Of a DNA stretch of 46,391 nt, positions 21,263 through 28,948 are shown piece after piece. Below the pieces are notes generated by a model that did no database searches, had not been told where the DNA came from, and was given only the letters and a program-made list of their open reading frames with translations. Source of the stretch: a virus; IMG/VR virus record IMGVR_UViG_3300042892_004472, positions 1 to 46,391 of that record; one strand, given 5' to 3'. Positions within the stretch are counted from its first letter, which is position 1, and the number at the start of each line of letters is the position of its first letter. The translations under genes and the position numbers were made by a program.

Positions 21263-21817
21263 ATGAAAACAGTTGGCGATAAATTGACAGCATTTGCTGT
21301 AACTGGTGTGAACCCAGGCAAGGATGATTTCTTTAGCATTACGGACAAGAGTTTTGAAGGCAAGTGGAAAGTGATTGTGTACTATCCCAAGGACTTTACA
21401 TTTGTGTGCCCCACAGAGATTGTGGCCTATGACAAACTGTTCCAGGACTTTGCTGACCGTGATGCAGTCCTGCTCACCGGTAGCACAGACAATGAGTTCT
21501 GCAAACTGGCCTGGCAGCGTAGCCATGAAGATCTGAGCAAGATCCGGCACATTCAGTTTGCTGACACTGCTCGTCATCAACCCGGTGAAGAGCGCGGTGG
21601 TGTAAGCCTGATTGAACAGCTGGGCGTGTTCTACGCTCCAGCCGGTGCTGCACTTCGTGCCACATTCATTGTGGACCCAGACAATGTTATTCAACATGTA
21701 ACAGTTAACAACTTGAATGTGGGTCGTAGCCCAGACGAAACACTGCGTGTGTTGGATGCACTGCAAACTGGCGAGCTGTGTGCATGTAACCGTACTGTAG
21801 GCGGCGAAACACTTTAA
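21263..21817 (+). CDS. ahpC: AhpC peroxiredoxin
   Basis: 184 aa from ATG 21263 (AAGGAAC upstream); longer frames to 21176 would start before the promoter. Peroxidatic Cys49 in FTFVCPTE; resolving Cys173 and Cys175 in LCACN. The CxC pair near the C-terminus is the arrangement of mycobacterial-type AhpC, which is reduced by AhpD rather than AhpF. Reduces H2O2, alkyl hydroperoxides and peroxynitrite in the cytoplasm. ahpD is two genes downstream in the same operon. Confidence 0.93.
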   Translation: MKTVGDKLTAFAVTGVNPGKDDFFSITDKSFEGKWKVIVYYPKDFTFVCPTEIVAYDKLFQDFADRDAVLLTGSTDNEFCKLAWQRSHEDLSKIRHIQFADTARHQPGEERGGVSLIEQLGVFYAPAGAALRATFIVDPDNVIQHVTVNNLNVGRSPDETLRVLDALQTGELCACNRTVGGETL

Positions 21818-21828
21818 TCGGAAAACAA

Positions 21829-22230
21829 ATGTTGGATTGTTTGATCATCGGGGATAGTATTGCTGTGGGAACCAAAATGTTCCGTCCAGATTGTGCAGAC
21901 TATGCACAAGGTGGAATTACCAGTCACGGTTGGAACAAGAAGTTTGGTAACAACAAGCTGTCTGCCAATAGTGTAATCATTAGTCTCAGCACCAACGATT
22001 GGGAAAAAGCAGATACCTATGGCATGTTGATGAATATTCGTACCAAGGTAATTTCTGAACGAGTTTATTGGATTTTGCCTAACGAAGAATCTAAACCCGA
22101 TGCTGTCAAACATGTCCGTCGTGTGGCAGCACAATTTAACGATACAATCATCCCAACTACAAGATGGCAGAAAGATAAGATCCATCCTAGTTGGGCTGGT
22201 TACAAAAATATTGCGGAGAAAACAAAATGA
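21829..22230 (+). CDS. SGNH/GDSL-type hydrolase (133 aa)
   Basis: Short SGNH hydrolase: Ser10 in IIGDSIAVG, Gly in QGGITSHGW, Asn56 in LSTNDW and Asp116/His119 in KIHPSWAGY give the block I, II, III and V residues. These enzymes deacylate esters, acyl-glycans or lipids. At 133 aa it is small for the family (usually 180-250). Located between ahpC and ahpD; its stop overlaps the ahpD ATG. A link to peroxidised lipid esters is speculative. Confidence 0.75.
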   Translation: MLDCLIIGDSIAVGTKMFRPDCADYAQGGITSHGWNKKFGNNKLSANSVIISLSTNDWEKADTYGMLMNIRTKVISERVYWILPNEESKPDAVKHVRRVAAQFNDTIIPTTRWQKDKIHPSWAGYKNIAEKTK

Positions 22231-22733
22231 GTTTTATTGATACAGTAAAAGGTGCGTTACCGGACTATGCCAAGGACACCAAGTTAAATCTTGATGCTGT
22301 TCTACTGCGTAGCACATTAGATGCTGATGTAGCCGTGGGTTGTGCTGTGGCCGCATTGGCCGCAACAGGCAACGGTAAAGTATTAAGCATTCTATTAGCA
22401 GATGGTCCAGTACATGCTGAGTCAGCAATGACAGCCGCAAGTATTATGGCACAGAACAATGTATGGTATCCTTATGTTGAGATGGCTGATGATCCTGCGC
22501 TAAAAGGCCTACCAGCACAGTTACGCATGAACGCAATTACTAGCCATGGTAGCACTACCAAGTCAAACTTTGAAGCATTCAGTCTTGCTGCCAGCATTGT
22601 GGGCAAGTGTCACTTCTGCGTGAAAGCACACTACGACACACTCAAGACAGAAGGCTACTCAGTGGAACAGCTTCGTGACATTGGTCGTATTGCCAGTGTA
22701 ATAAATTCGGTTGCAAAAGTGTTAAACAGTTGA
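22227..22733 (+). CDS. ahpD: AhpD alkylhydroperoxidase
   Basis: 168 aa from ATG 22227, overlapping the previous stop (ATGA). Active-site layout Glu116...Cys128-x-x-Cys131...His135 (GKCHFCVKAH) matches AhpD of Mycobacterium (E118, C130, C133, H137) residue for residue in spacing. AhpD transfers electrons from dihydrolipoyl proteins to AhpC and has weak peroxidase activity of its own. With ahpC it forms an apparently complete peroxide-reducing pair. Confidence 0.88.
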   Translation: MSFIDTVKGALPDYAKDTKLNLDAVLLRSTLDADVAVGCAVAALAATGNGKVLSILLADGPVHAESAMTAASIMAQNNVWYPYVEMADDPALKGLPAQLRMNAITSHGSTTKSNFEAFSLAASIVGKCHFCVKAHYDTLKTEGYSVEQLRDIGRIASVINSVAKVLNS

Positions 22734-22819
22734 TACATATTCGTCAGTAGGACACAACCATAAAACAGCAACACAAGGCCGAAGGAAACCCGTGTACAGC
22801 TAAGTGGACTTTAGTAAAT

Positions 22820-22837
22820 GTGTAACACAACTGTAAC
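22820..22837 (+). promoter_or_regulatory. Pho-box-like element upstream of plcP-agt
   Basis: GTGTAAC ACAA CTGTAAC: two 7-bp direct repeats with a 4-bp spacer, 6 of 7 positions the same in both halves and very close to the site before pstS. A weak -10 (TGATAG, 22848-22853) begins 10 bp downstream, the spacing seen at pstS. No -35 box. Suggests PhoB-dependent induction on phosphate starvation. Confidence 0.78.
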
Positions 22838-22872
22838 ACAAAAGGCTTGATAGAGCGATAAGTAAGGATATG

Positions 22873-23757
22873 ATGTCCAAAACTTATCGCTCTATTTTTA
22901 TATCCGACGTGCATTTGGGCACACGAGACTGTCAGGCCGGCAAGTTAAACAACTTTCTCAAACACAACACCTGCGAAACACTCTACATGGTGGGCGACAT
23001 ACTGGATGTGTGGCGCATACAACAAAACCGTTGGCGCTGGAAACAAAGCCATACCAATGTGGTTCGTCGTATCTTGGGTCATGCCAAGCGCGGCACCAGA
23101 GTGATCTATGTAGCTGGCAATCACGATGAATTCCTAAGACCATTGATGCCATATGGCATTAACTTTGGCAATGTGGAAATCGTAAATCAATTTGAACATA
23201 TTGGCATAGATACCAAACATTACCTGGTCACACACGGTGACTTGTTTGATGGCATCACACGTCTAGCGCCCTGGATTGCTTTCTTGGGCGACAAAGCCTA
23301 TGACTTTGTTCTTGGACTCAACAGTAAATTTAATTGGATTCGTCACCGCATGGGTTTTGGGTACTTTAGCCTTAGCAAGTTTCTTAAGCACAAGGTCAAA
23401 AAAGCAGTGGACTTTATTTTTCAATTTGAAAAGAATCTAGCAACCTACTGCAACAAGCGTGGCTATGATGGTGTGATCTGCGGTCATATTCACCACGCTG
23501 AGATAAAACTAATAGACGGCATTGTGTACATGAATGATGGCGACTGGGTAGAAAGTTGTACCGCGCTGGTAGAGCACCACACCGGCCAGTGGGAAATTGT
23601 GACTTGGACCAAGGAGAGTGACGATGTGGATCTTGATACTGATAGCAACACACATAAACGATCACGCCGATCAACCGGGACGAATAGAGATACAGTTTCC
23701 CACCCAACAGAGTTGCGAGCAAGCTCTAAACACTCTCAAGTGGCAGCTGAAGTTTAA
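22873..23757 (+). CDS. plcP: PlcP, phospholipase C of the LpxH-like metallophosphoesterase family
   Basis: Metallophosphoesterase with all ligand motifs: SDVHLG (12-17), VGDILD (41-46), GNHDE (83-87), THGD (121-124), CGHIHHA (204-210), then NDGDWVESCTALVEHH (222-237); numbering counts from the upstream ATG 22870. This last block and the FLxHxxCETLYMVGDI...W phrase are typical of PlcP, which hydrolyses phosphatidylglycerol/ethanolamine to diacylglycerol in phosphate-starved bacteria, rather than of true LpxH. ATG 22873 is preferred (AAGGA 4 nt upstream); 22870 is possible. Residues beyond ~250 form an unusual Arg/Ser/Thr tail because another ORF is read in the next frame. A Pho-box-like site precedes it and agt follows. 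Confidence 0.87.
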   Translation: MSKTYRSIFISDVHLGTRDCQAGKLNNFLKHNTCETLYMVGDILDVWRIQQNRWRWKQSHTNVVRRILGHAKRGTRVIYVAGNHDEFLRPLMPYGINFGNVEIVNQFEHIGIDTKHYLVTHGDLFDGITRLAPWIAFLGDKAYDFVLGLNSKFNWIRHRMGFGYFSLSKFLKHKVKKAVDFIFQFEKNLATYCNKRGYDGVICGHIHHAEIKLIDGIVYMNDGDWVESCTALVEHHTGQWEIVTWTKESDDVDLDTDSNTHKRSRRSTGTNRDTVSHPTELRASSKHSQVAAEV

Positions 23758-23800
23758 AAATTTCAAGGTATTGAGCGAATGCAAAAAACAATCCTTATAG
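23624..23800 (+). CDS. 58-aa membrane/exported peptide overprinted on plcP and agt
   Basis: ATG 23624 has a perfect AAGGAG (23611-23616) at 7 nt. The product MWILILIATHINDHADQPGR... has an N-terminal hydrophobic segment, one Cys in 'QSCEQAL' and a second near the end (SECKK), the pattern of the small 'MW-hydrophobic, two Cys' phage proteins. It overlaps the last 134 bp of plcP in another frame and the first 22 bp of agt. The odd plcP tail is probably a by-product of this overlap. Confidence 0.6.
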   Translation: MWILILIATHINDHADQPGRIEIQFPTQQSCEQALNTLKWQLKFKNFKVLSECKKQSL

Positions 23801-24786
23801 TCACAGACAACCTATATGACCAAATCAATGGTGTGGTTACGACCTACAAGAATATTGAGGCGTGTGCGATTCGCGACAACTATCGTGTTGTATATCTTGA
23901 TCCCGGGCGGTTCCGCTATGTTGATTGCCCTGGCTACAACGAAGTCAAGATTGCCTTTCCCCGGAAGGTGGGCGCGATACTTGAGGAGATCCGTCCGGAT
24001 TATATCCACATCGCCACCGAGGGTCCTGTGGGTCTGTGTGTTAGACAATATCTTGACAAACACGGTTATCGCTATAATACTGCTTATCATACTAAGTTTC
24101 CAGAAGGACTTAAAAAACTATTTGGAATTCCTGAAGCCCTTACTTGGCCTCTAGTGCGCTGGTTTCACAAGCATTCGGGCAAGGTGTTGACCACCACAGA
24201 GTCCATGGTTCAAGAACTTCGAGCACATGGATTTGACGGTGATATTGTTCCCTGGACCCGTGGAGTTGATCGTGACATATTCACCCCTGAATCTAGAGAA
24301 CCACACCAGGGCACTGTGCTGGTCTGTGTGTCAAGAGTCAGCAAAGAAAAGAACCTAGACATATTTTGCGGCCTAGACTATCCGGGTGCAAAGAAAATCC
24401 TAGTGGGCGATGGACCTTATCGAGCAGAACTTCAGGCAAGATATCCTGATGTTGAGTTTGTGGGCTTCAAACGGGGAATGGCGTTGGCCTGGTACTATGC
24501 CAATGCTGATGTGTTTGTGTTTCCCAGCCGCTGGGAAACTTTTGGTATTGTGATGATTGAGGCCATGGCCTGCGGTACGCCAGTGGCAGCTTATCCTTGC
24601 CAAGGACCCGAAGATGTTGTGGAGCCTGGAGTTACTGGTTGCCTCAATGAAGATCTATCGCAGGCCATAACAGACTGTTTGGCCCTGGACAGAAACACAG
24701 TTCTCAAAGGCAGCCGTCGTTGGAGTTGGGAACAGGCCTGGATCATATTCCGCGACAACTTAGTAGAAGCCAGGCATAAAGACTAA
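23779..24786 (+). CDS. agt: Agt-type GT4 glycosyltransferase (glycolipid synthase)
   Basis: 335 aa, GT-B fold. N-terminal 'QINGVVTTYKNIE', 'DYIHIATEGPVGL' and 'NTAYHTKFPE' are landmarks of diacylglycerol glycosyltransferases in the Agt/MgdA-like group; the C-terminal domain has CVSRVSKEKN (R186, K189, K191), VGDGPY and the E-x7-E motif E253...E261 in WETFGIVMIEAMACG. Known Agt proteins glycosylate diacylglycerol with glucose or glucuronate. Immediately downstream of plcP, as in the bacterial plcP-agt operons. Stops 3 bp before the convergent desaturase stop. Confidence 0.85.
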   Translation: MQKTILIVTDNLYDQINGVVTTYKNIEACAIRDNYRVVYLDPGRFRYVDCPGYNEVKIAFPRKVGAILEEIRPDYIHIATEGPVGLCVRQYLDKHGYRYNTAYHTKFPEGLKKLFGIPEALTWPLVRWFHKHSGKVLTTTESMVQELRAHGFDGDIVPWTRGVDRDIFTPESREPHQGTVLVCVSRVSKEKNLDIFCGLDYPGAKKILVGDGPYRAELQARYPDVEFVGFKRGMALAWYYANADVFVFPSRWETFGIVMIEAMACGTPVAAYPCQGPEDVVEPGVTGCLNEDLSQAITDCLALDRNTVLKGSRRWSWEQAWIIFRDNLVEARHKD

Positions 24787-24788
24787 AC

Positions 24789-25514
24789 TCAAACTGAACT
24801 TTGCGGCTGTCTTGTGGTCACAGTTGCTAGTCCCACTGAGTTAAGTATAGTAATATACATCCATCCTATGTCAAATTCAAACCAGCGCCGGCTCAGTTGA
24901 GGGTTAGCAGGATCCAAATGATGGTTGTTATGAAGACACTCCCCACCAATAATAATACCCCAAGGCATAATGTTTCTACTGTGATCTTTAGTTTTGCCAT
25001 TTCTATATCCTATCCAATGTCCTACTCCGTTGATCACACCTGCGGCCCAAAAAGGTATCCAGATCATTTGTATGCCCCAAATCAACGGCCCCCACCAGCC
25101 AAACACCGCTAGGTTGAACACAAAGAGAATGCCAATGCCAAGTCTACTGTGAGCAGTGTATATGTTGCGCTCCACCCAATCAGCAGGAGTACCAACGCCG
25201 TATGAATCAACCATGACTTTATCTTTGCTTGCTGCATGATATAACATTGCTCCTCGAAATAACACACGCCAAATGCCATACACATGTGGTGTATGCGGAT
25301 CACCTTCTTGATCACTAAATCTATGATGCTTGCGATGTATTGCAACCCATTGTTTGGTGACCATGCCTGTGGTCAGCCATAGCCAAAAACGCATAGCATG
25401 CGCAACTACAGGATGAAAAATCACGCCACGATGTGCTTGGCTACGGTGCAAAAACAAAGTCACGCACACTATGGTAATGTGCGTGACTATCAAGGTGTAA
25501 ATTAAATATGTCAT
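24789..25514 (-). CDS. membrane fatty-acid desaturase (delta-9 type)
   Basis: 241 aa from ATG 25514 (overlapping the upstream TAA as TAATG). The three His boxes are present: HRSQAH (23-28), HRKHH (60-64), HNNHH (195-199), plus GHWIGYRN and four hydrophobic segments. This matches the SCD/DesC-type di-iron desaturases that insert a double bond in acyl-CoA or acyl-lipid chains. It lies convergent with agt and last in a minus-strand cluster of membrane proteins. It could adjust membrane fluidity while phospholipids are replaced. Confidence 0.9.
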   Translation of the reverse strand: MTYLIYTLIVTHITIVCVTLFLHRSQAHRGVIFHPVVAHAMRFWLWLTTGMVTKQWVAIHRKHHRFSDQEGDPHTPHVYGIWRVLFRGAMLYHAASKDKVMVDSYGVGTPADWVERNIYTAHSRLGIGILFVFNLAVFGWWGPLIWGIQMIWIPFWAAGVINGVGHWIGYRNGKTKDHSRNIMPWGIIIGGECLHNNHHLDPANPQLSRRWFEFDIGWMYITILNSVGLATVTTRQPQSSV

Positions 25515-26062
25515 TACATACTTAGTGGAGCCCACAGCCATAGGCCTTGACTCATGAGCACCAGACCTAGTGCGCCTACTCCTATTGATCCCCAGTACAT
25601 TCGCATGTTAACTGTTAAAATACTGGCAGATAACAGCACAATAGCCAGTTGAAACAGCATGCCTGAAAAGTTCAGCCACGGACTATGTAGTCTAGCTTCA
25701 TCTCTTGCAGCTTCTTGTGCTCGTGCTTTGACCAATAACTCTTTCTTGCCTTCGCCTGTGTCAGGTTCAGATTCGTAGCGATCAATCTTGGCCTGCAGTT
25801 TTTCCATGCGTTCTTTGTTGCCGACCAGGCGGGCTTCTTCCAGTTGTCCTTCGGCTAGAGTTTGTTTGATACTTTTGGACTGATAGAATCCGTAGGTGTT
25901 AGATGCCTTCAGCAGATTGGTTTGCGCTACACTGCTGAAGTTGTTGGCAATATAGGTGTTGGCTGCTAGGAATAGGGCCATGAAAACAATTACTAAGCCT
26001 GCTTTGTCTTTGATTTGTGCCTCACGCTCAGATCGTGAAAGGGGTTTCTTTTCTTCAGTCAT
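25514..26062 (-). CDS. DUF4337-like membrane protein (182 aa)
   Basis: One N-terminal membrane helix (GLVIVFMALFLAANTYIA), the 'NTYGFYQSKSIKQ' motif typical of DUF4337, a charged coiled coil (residues ~75-125), then two C-terminal helices. Function unknown in bacteria and phages. Translationally coupled to the desaturase; ATG preceded by AAGGAG. Confidence 0.75.
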   Translation of the reverse strand: MTEEKKPLSRSEREAQIKDKAGLVIVFMALFLAANTYIANNFSSVAQTNLLKASNTYGFYQSKSIKQTLAEGQLEEARLVGNKERMEKLQAKIDRYESEPDTGEGKKELLVKARAQEAARDEARLHSPWLNFSGMLFQLAIVLLSASILTVNMRMYWGSIGVGALGLVLMSQGLWLWAPLSM

Positions 26063-26077
26063 GTTAGCTCCTTTGAA

Positions 26078-26698
26078 TTATTTACCAGCCAATGGATTGT
26101 CAATGGCCCGCTGAATTTTTTGATCAAGTTCTTTCTTCAATGCTTCCACTTCTCTATTGACTTCTCTCTTGAGTGATTGAGTTTCAGAATTGATCTCTCT
26201 ACGAGCATCAGCCATTTCTTTGCGTATAGTATTGACTTCTGCACGAGCCTTGTCAAGGTCTTCGCGCACATCTTTACGAGCAGCTCGCATTTCGGCTTCA
26301 GTTTCACGCTGAGCTGTTTTGACACTGCGTTCCACTTGTTCTGTTACAGTTTCGTTGCGACGAATATCGTTCTTTAGATCATTCTTGATGTCACGAGTGT
26401 AGTCGCTGGTCTTGCCTGAATTTTCTTCAATCACGGCCAGACGCTTGTCAAAGCCTGACAAGTCTGGTGCTGAGTATTCAGCAATCTTCTTCTTCATGCT
26501 CTGATAGTCCTTGTACACTTCAAACGCACCGTACAAGCCGCCTAAGGTAGAACTCACAATGGTAGCTGCTATCATGAGCTTGGCCGGTGTAAATTCATAC
26601 CCGCCAATGCTGATCACAGTGTCTTTGCTGGCATACTTCTTTACAGCTTTTTCGGCTTGGTCAATTTTGGCATTAACATCTTTGATTTCTTCTGACAT
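26078..26698 (-). CDS. membrane-anchored coiled-coil protein (206 aa)
   Basis: One membrane segment (residues ~38-60, LMIAATIVSSTLGGLYGAF) followed by ~140 residues of charged heptad coiled coil (ETEAEMRAARKDVREDLDKA...). Similar proteins occur in T4-like marine phages. Ribosome site AAGGAG. Could organise membranes or partner the DUF4337 protein; speculative. Confidence 0.7.
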   Translation of the reverse strand: MSEEIKDVNAKIDQAEKAVKKYASKDTVISIGGYEFTPAKLMIAATIVSSTLGGLYGAFEVYKDYQSMKKKIAEYSAPDLSGFDKRLAVIEENSGKTSDYTRDIKNDLKNDIRRNETVTEQVERSVKTAQRETEAEMRAARKDVREDLDKARAEVNTIRKEMADARREINSETQSLKREVNREVEALKKELDQKIQRAIDNPLAGK

Positions 26699-26710
26699 TT
26701 TTAGTCTCCT

Positions 26711-28948
26711 TTATTTTTTGTATTGACTGTCCACCATGTCTTGGTGGATTCTATCACTGCGCACCATCAGCAATCTTGCTGCAGGTGAGTCTATGTTGCG
26801 CTGCCCAGGATAGATATCAAATGGCTTGTATCCCACAGCGTCAGGTATGGTGCTGCGGCTGTATGTATCAAATCCTGCTACAAATCCCATCGCACCTAGT
26901 ACCACGGATTGCAGTTCAACCTGTTGTTCCATGCTGCCTGCTGTGTCCATTTGTGCTGACATTGCAGCAGGATTTTGCTTGGCCGCGGCTGCTGCCTTTT
27001 CACGTGCTGCTTCCATTCTGCGCTCGGCCAAGGCCTGTCGAGTGGTCTTGGGCTGCTCTTTTGACCCACCGCCGCTGGCTGTGCTGCTGGATGTGCTGCT
27101 GGTTGCATCAGCAGTCTTGGTTTCTTTCTTGCTTTCTGCAGGTGCTGCTGCGGCCACGGGTGCTGATGGTGGCACAAGTTGTACAGGGGCAGTGGCAGAC
27201 TCTGCTGGCGATGCTGTGGCCACGGATGCAGGTGCTGCTGGAGGAGGAGGTTCGGCTGCTGGAGGAGGTGCCGCAGCCGCGGCCACTAACACTGTTTCTT
27301 CTGCTTTGGGTTTTTCAATCACAATGTATTTCAAAGCATATGCTTCTCGATAGCCTGTACACTGCGAATTGTAAAGTGGATCCAGGCTGCACTGTTGGTC
27401 AAAGTAGGCCTGTGCATAGCCTGTACAACCTGAATCATACAGTGGACTAACGGTGCATTGTTGTACATAATAGGCATCAGCATAACCTGGACACTGCGAA
27501 TTATACAGTGTGTTCAAGCTGCACTGTTGGTCAAAATAGGCCTGTGCATATCCTGCGCAACCTGTGTGGTACAATGGGTTTGCTGAACACTGATAATTGT
27601 AGTAGGCAGTGGCATATCCTGGGCAGGCAGTGCTGTACAAGGAATTGGCTGTGCATTGTTGGTTGAAATAGGCCTGAGCATAGCCAGCACACTGTGAGCT
27701 GTATAACGCATTGTTCGAGCACTGTTGGTCAAAGTAGGCTTGAGCATAACCAGTACACTGTGTGCTGTATAACGCATTGGCACTGCACTGTTGGTCAAGG
27801 TAGGCCTGTGCATAGCCCGAGCAGGTGGTTGAACTAAGTGGGTTGGCCACACACTCGTCTATGGTATACGCGGCCTGGCTGTACATGCCAAAAATTGTAG
27901 AGTTGCCTGCGGTTGTGGCCGAGTATCCAATGGTGCTCAGGTCGGTGATTGATCGGGGATTGGCAAATCTGTATTGATAATCTCTGCTGCGATTGCCGGT
28001 ATTATTGCCAGTTTCGATGTGAGTGGTATCATACAACAGGCTATTGGTGCTGCTGCGAATTTTGAAGTTCACATCCACTCGCGGATTAAACGACATGGTC
28101 CATGAGCAACTGCCGTCTTGATTGAACGCTGTACACTGAGAGTATGAACTGCCCAGATTGTATTGATAGCCATAATTGAAACCGTGGATCACAACACCTG
28201 CGCCCACTGCACTCAGGGCCTGGTTGATGGCATAGGTTTGATTGATGCTTTGTCCAGCAGTGGTCCAGTGATTGGGAGCAGGCACCAGGTTGTCTGAAAT
28301 AATTGTGTAGCCCGGGCATGAGGGCGAACTCTGCGGATTGACCACACAAGGATCCGGCTGTGCTGTGGTATAGTTCACAGTCATCTCAACATCGCGCACC
28401 TGAGGGCCGTAATAGCCGCCCCAGGAGCCGCTGTCGTTGGCCACAAACTGAATGCCCAGGTAACCAGCATCTGCCAGGCTCACACTAGTGGGCAATCCCA
28501 CTGTGCCGGAAAATCTAGTCCAGTCGAACTGTGTGTTGTAGTGTCGGTCATCCTGCACCAGGAACTGATTGAACCTATTGGTCATGAATGTGGTGGCCAC
28601 AATAGAGTCAGTTCCGCTTTGTAGACCACGCACACCGTTCATGTTTCTCAAATCGTAACCCCAGTTGTATCCATTGATTTGTACACCAGAGCCAGACAGT
28701 GCTTGATTGATGGCTATGACTCTATGCACAGCAGTCAGAGTGTAGGAGAAATGTATGGTATTGGTTGCAGGATCATACAGGGGTTGTGGACCGCCCCAGC
28801 AACACTCATTGGCACCGGGATGAGTGCCGGTCACTACATTGTTCCAACTGCCTGTGAGTGGAGCACTGGTTCCTGTGGTCTGTGCTGACACAGTCAACCC
28901 TGAGATTGACACAGCCAATGCCACAAGCAGTTGACTGATCAGTTTCAT
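26711..28948 (-). CDS. large exported repeat protein (745 aa)
   Basis: Signal peptide MKLISQLLVALAVSISGLTVSA. The N-terminal half (25-360) is a beta-rich, Asn/Tyr/Gly-rich domain in two similar parts ('AINQALSGSGVQINGYNWGY' and 'AINQALSAVGAGVVIHGFNYGY'). Residues ~364-540 hold eight units of 22 aa with the consensus QQCsxNxLYxxqCxGYAqAYfd, two Cys per unit. A Pro/Ala/Ser-rich linker (560-640) leads to a helical C-terminus. Likely a secreted or virion surface adhesin. Start overlaps the end of the 191-aa gene. Confidence 0.75.
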   Translation of the reverse strand: MKLISQLLVALAVSISGLTVSAQTTGTSAPLTGSWNNVVTGTHPGANECCWGGPQPLYDPATNTIHFSYTLTAVHRVIAINQALSGSGVQINGYNWGYDLRNMNGVRGLQSGTDSIVATTFMTNRFNQFLVQDDRHYNTQFDWTRFSGTVGLPTSVSLADAGYLGIQFVANDSGSWGGYYGPQVRDVEMTVNYTTAQPDPCVVNPQSSPSCPGYTIISDNLVPAPNHWTTAGQSINQTYAINQALSAVGAGVVIHGFNYGYQYNLGSSYSQCTAFNQDGSCSWTMSFNPRVDVNFKIRSSTNSLLYDTTHIETGNNTGNRSRDYQYRFANPRSITDLSTIGYSATTAGNSTIFGMYSQAAYTIDECVANPLSSTTCSGYAQAYLDQQCSANALYSTQCTGYAQAYFDQQCSNNALYSSQCAGYAQAYFNQQCTANSLYSTACPGYATAYYNYQCSANPLYHTGCAGYAQAYFDQQCSLNTLYNSQCPGYADAYYVQQCTVSPLYDSGCTGYAQAYFDQQCSLDPLYNSQCTGYREAYALKYIVIEKPKAEETVLVAAAAAPPPAAEPPPPAAPASVATASPAESATAPVQLVPPSAPVAAAAPAESKKETKTADATSSTSSSTASGGGSKEQPKTTRQALAERRMEAAREKAAAAAKQNPAAMSAQMDTAGSMEQQVELQSVVLGAMGFVAGFDTYSRSTIPDAVGYKPFDIYPGQRNIDSPAARLLMVRSDRIHQDMVDSQYKK
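27340..27867 (-). repeat. eight 66-bp tandem coding repeats
   Basis: Eight in-frame copies of a 66-bp unit inside the 745-aa gene, each coding for 22 residues with paired Cys and a GYAQAY phrase. DNA copies are diverged at third positions, so the protein repeat is selected rather than freshly duplicated. Boundaries are approximate. Confidence 0.75.

Noticed and set aside
22734-22819. Small RNA or gene between ahpD and the Pho-like site
   Set aside because: No open frame with a ribosome site and no stable hairpin with a T run was found; I see nothing supportable there.
22873-23757. Annotation as LpxH (UDP-2,3-diacylglucosamine hydrolase of lipid A synthesis)
   Set aside because: The NDGDWVESCTALVEHH block, operon partner and Pho-like promoter fit PlcP better. 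LpxH homologues remain the closest other superfamily members, so a tree should confirm.
26826-27353. Long plus-strand open frame (175 codons) opposite the 745-aa repeat gene
   Set aside because: It is antisense to a Pro/Ala-rich coding segment, lacks a ribosome site and gives Cys/Ala-rich nonsense; the minus-strand gene has a signal peptide and clear repeats.
27340-27867. Regular ~66-bp repeats considered as a CRISPR array
   Set aside because: The repeats are contiguous, in frame, diverged at third positions and encode a Cys-containing protein repeat; there are no unique spacers.
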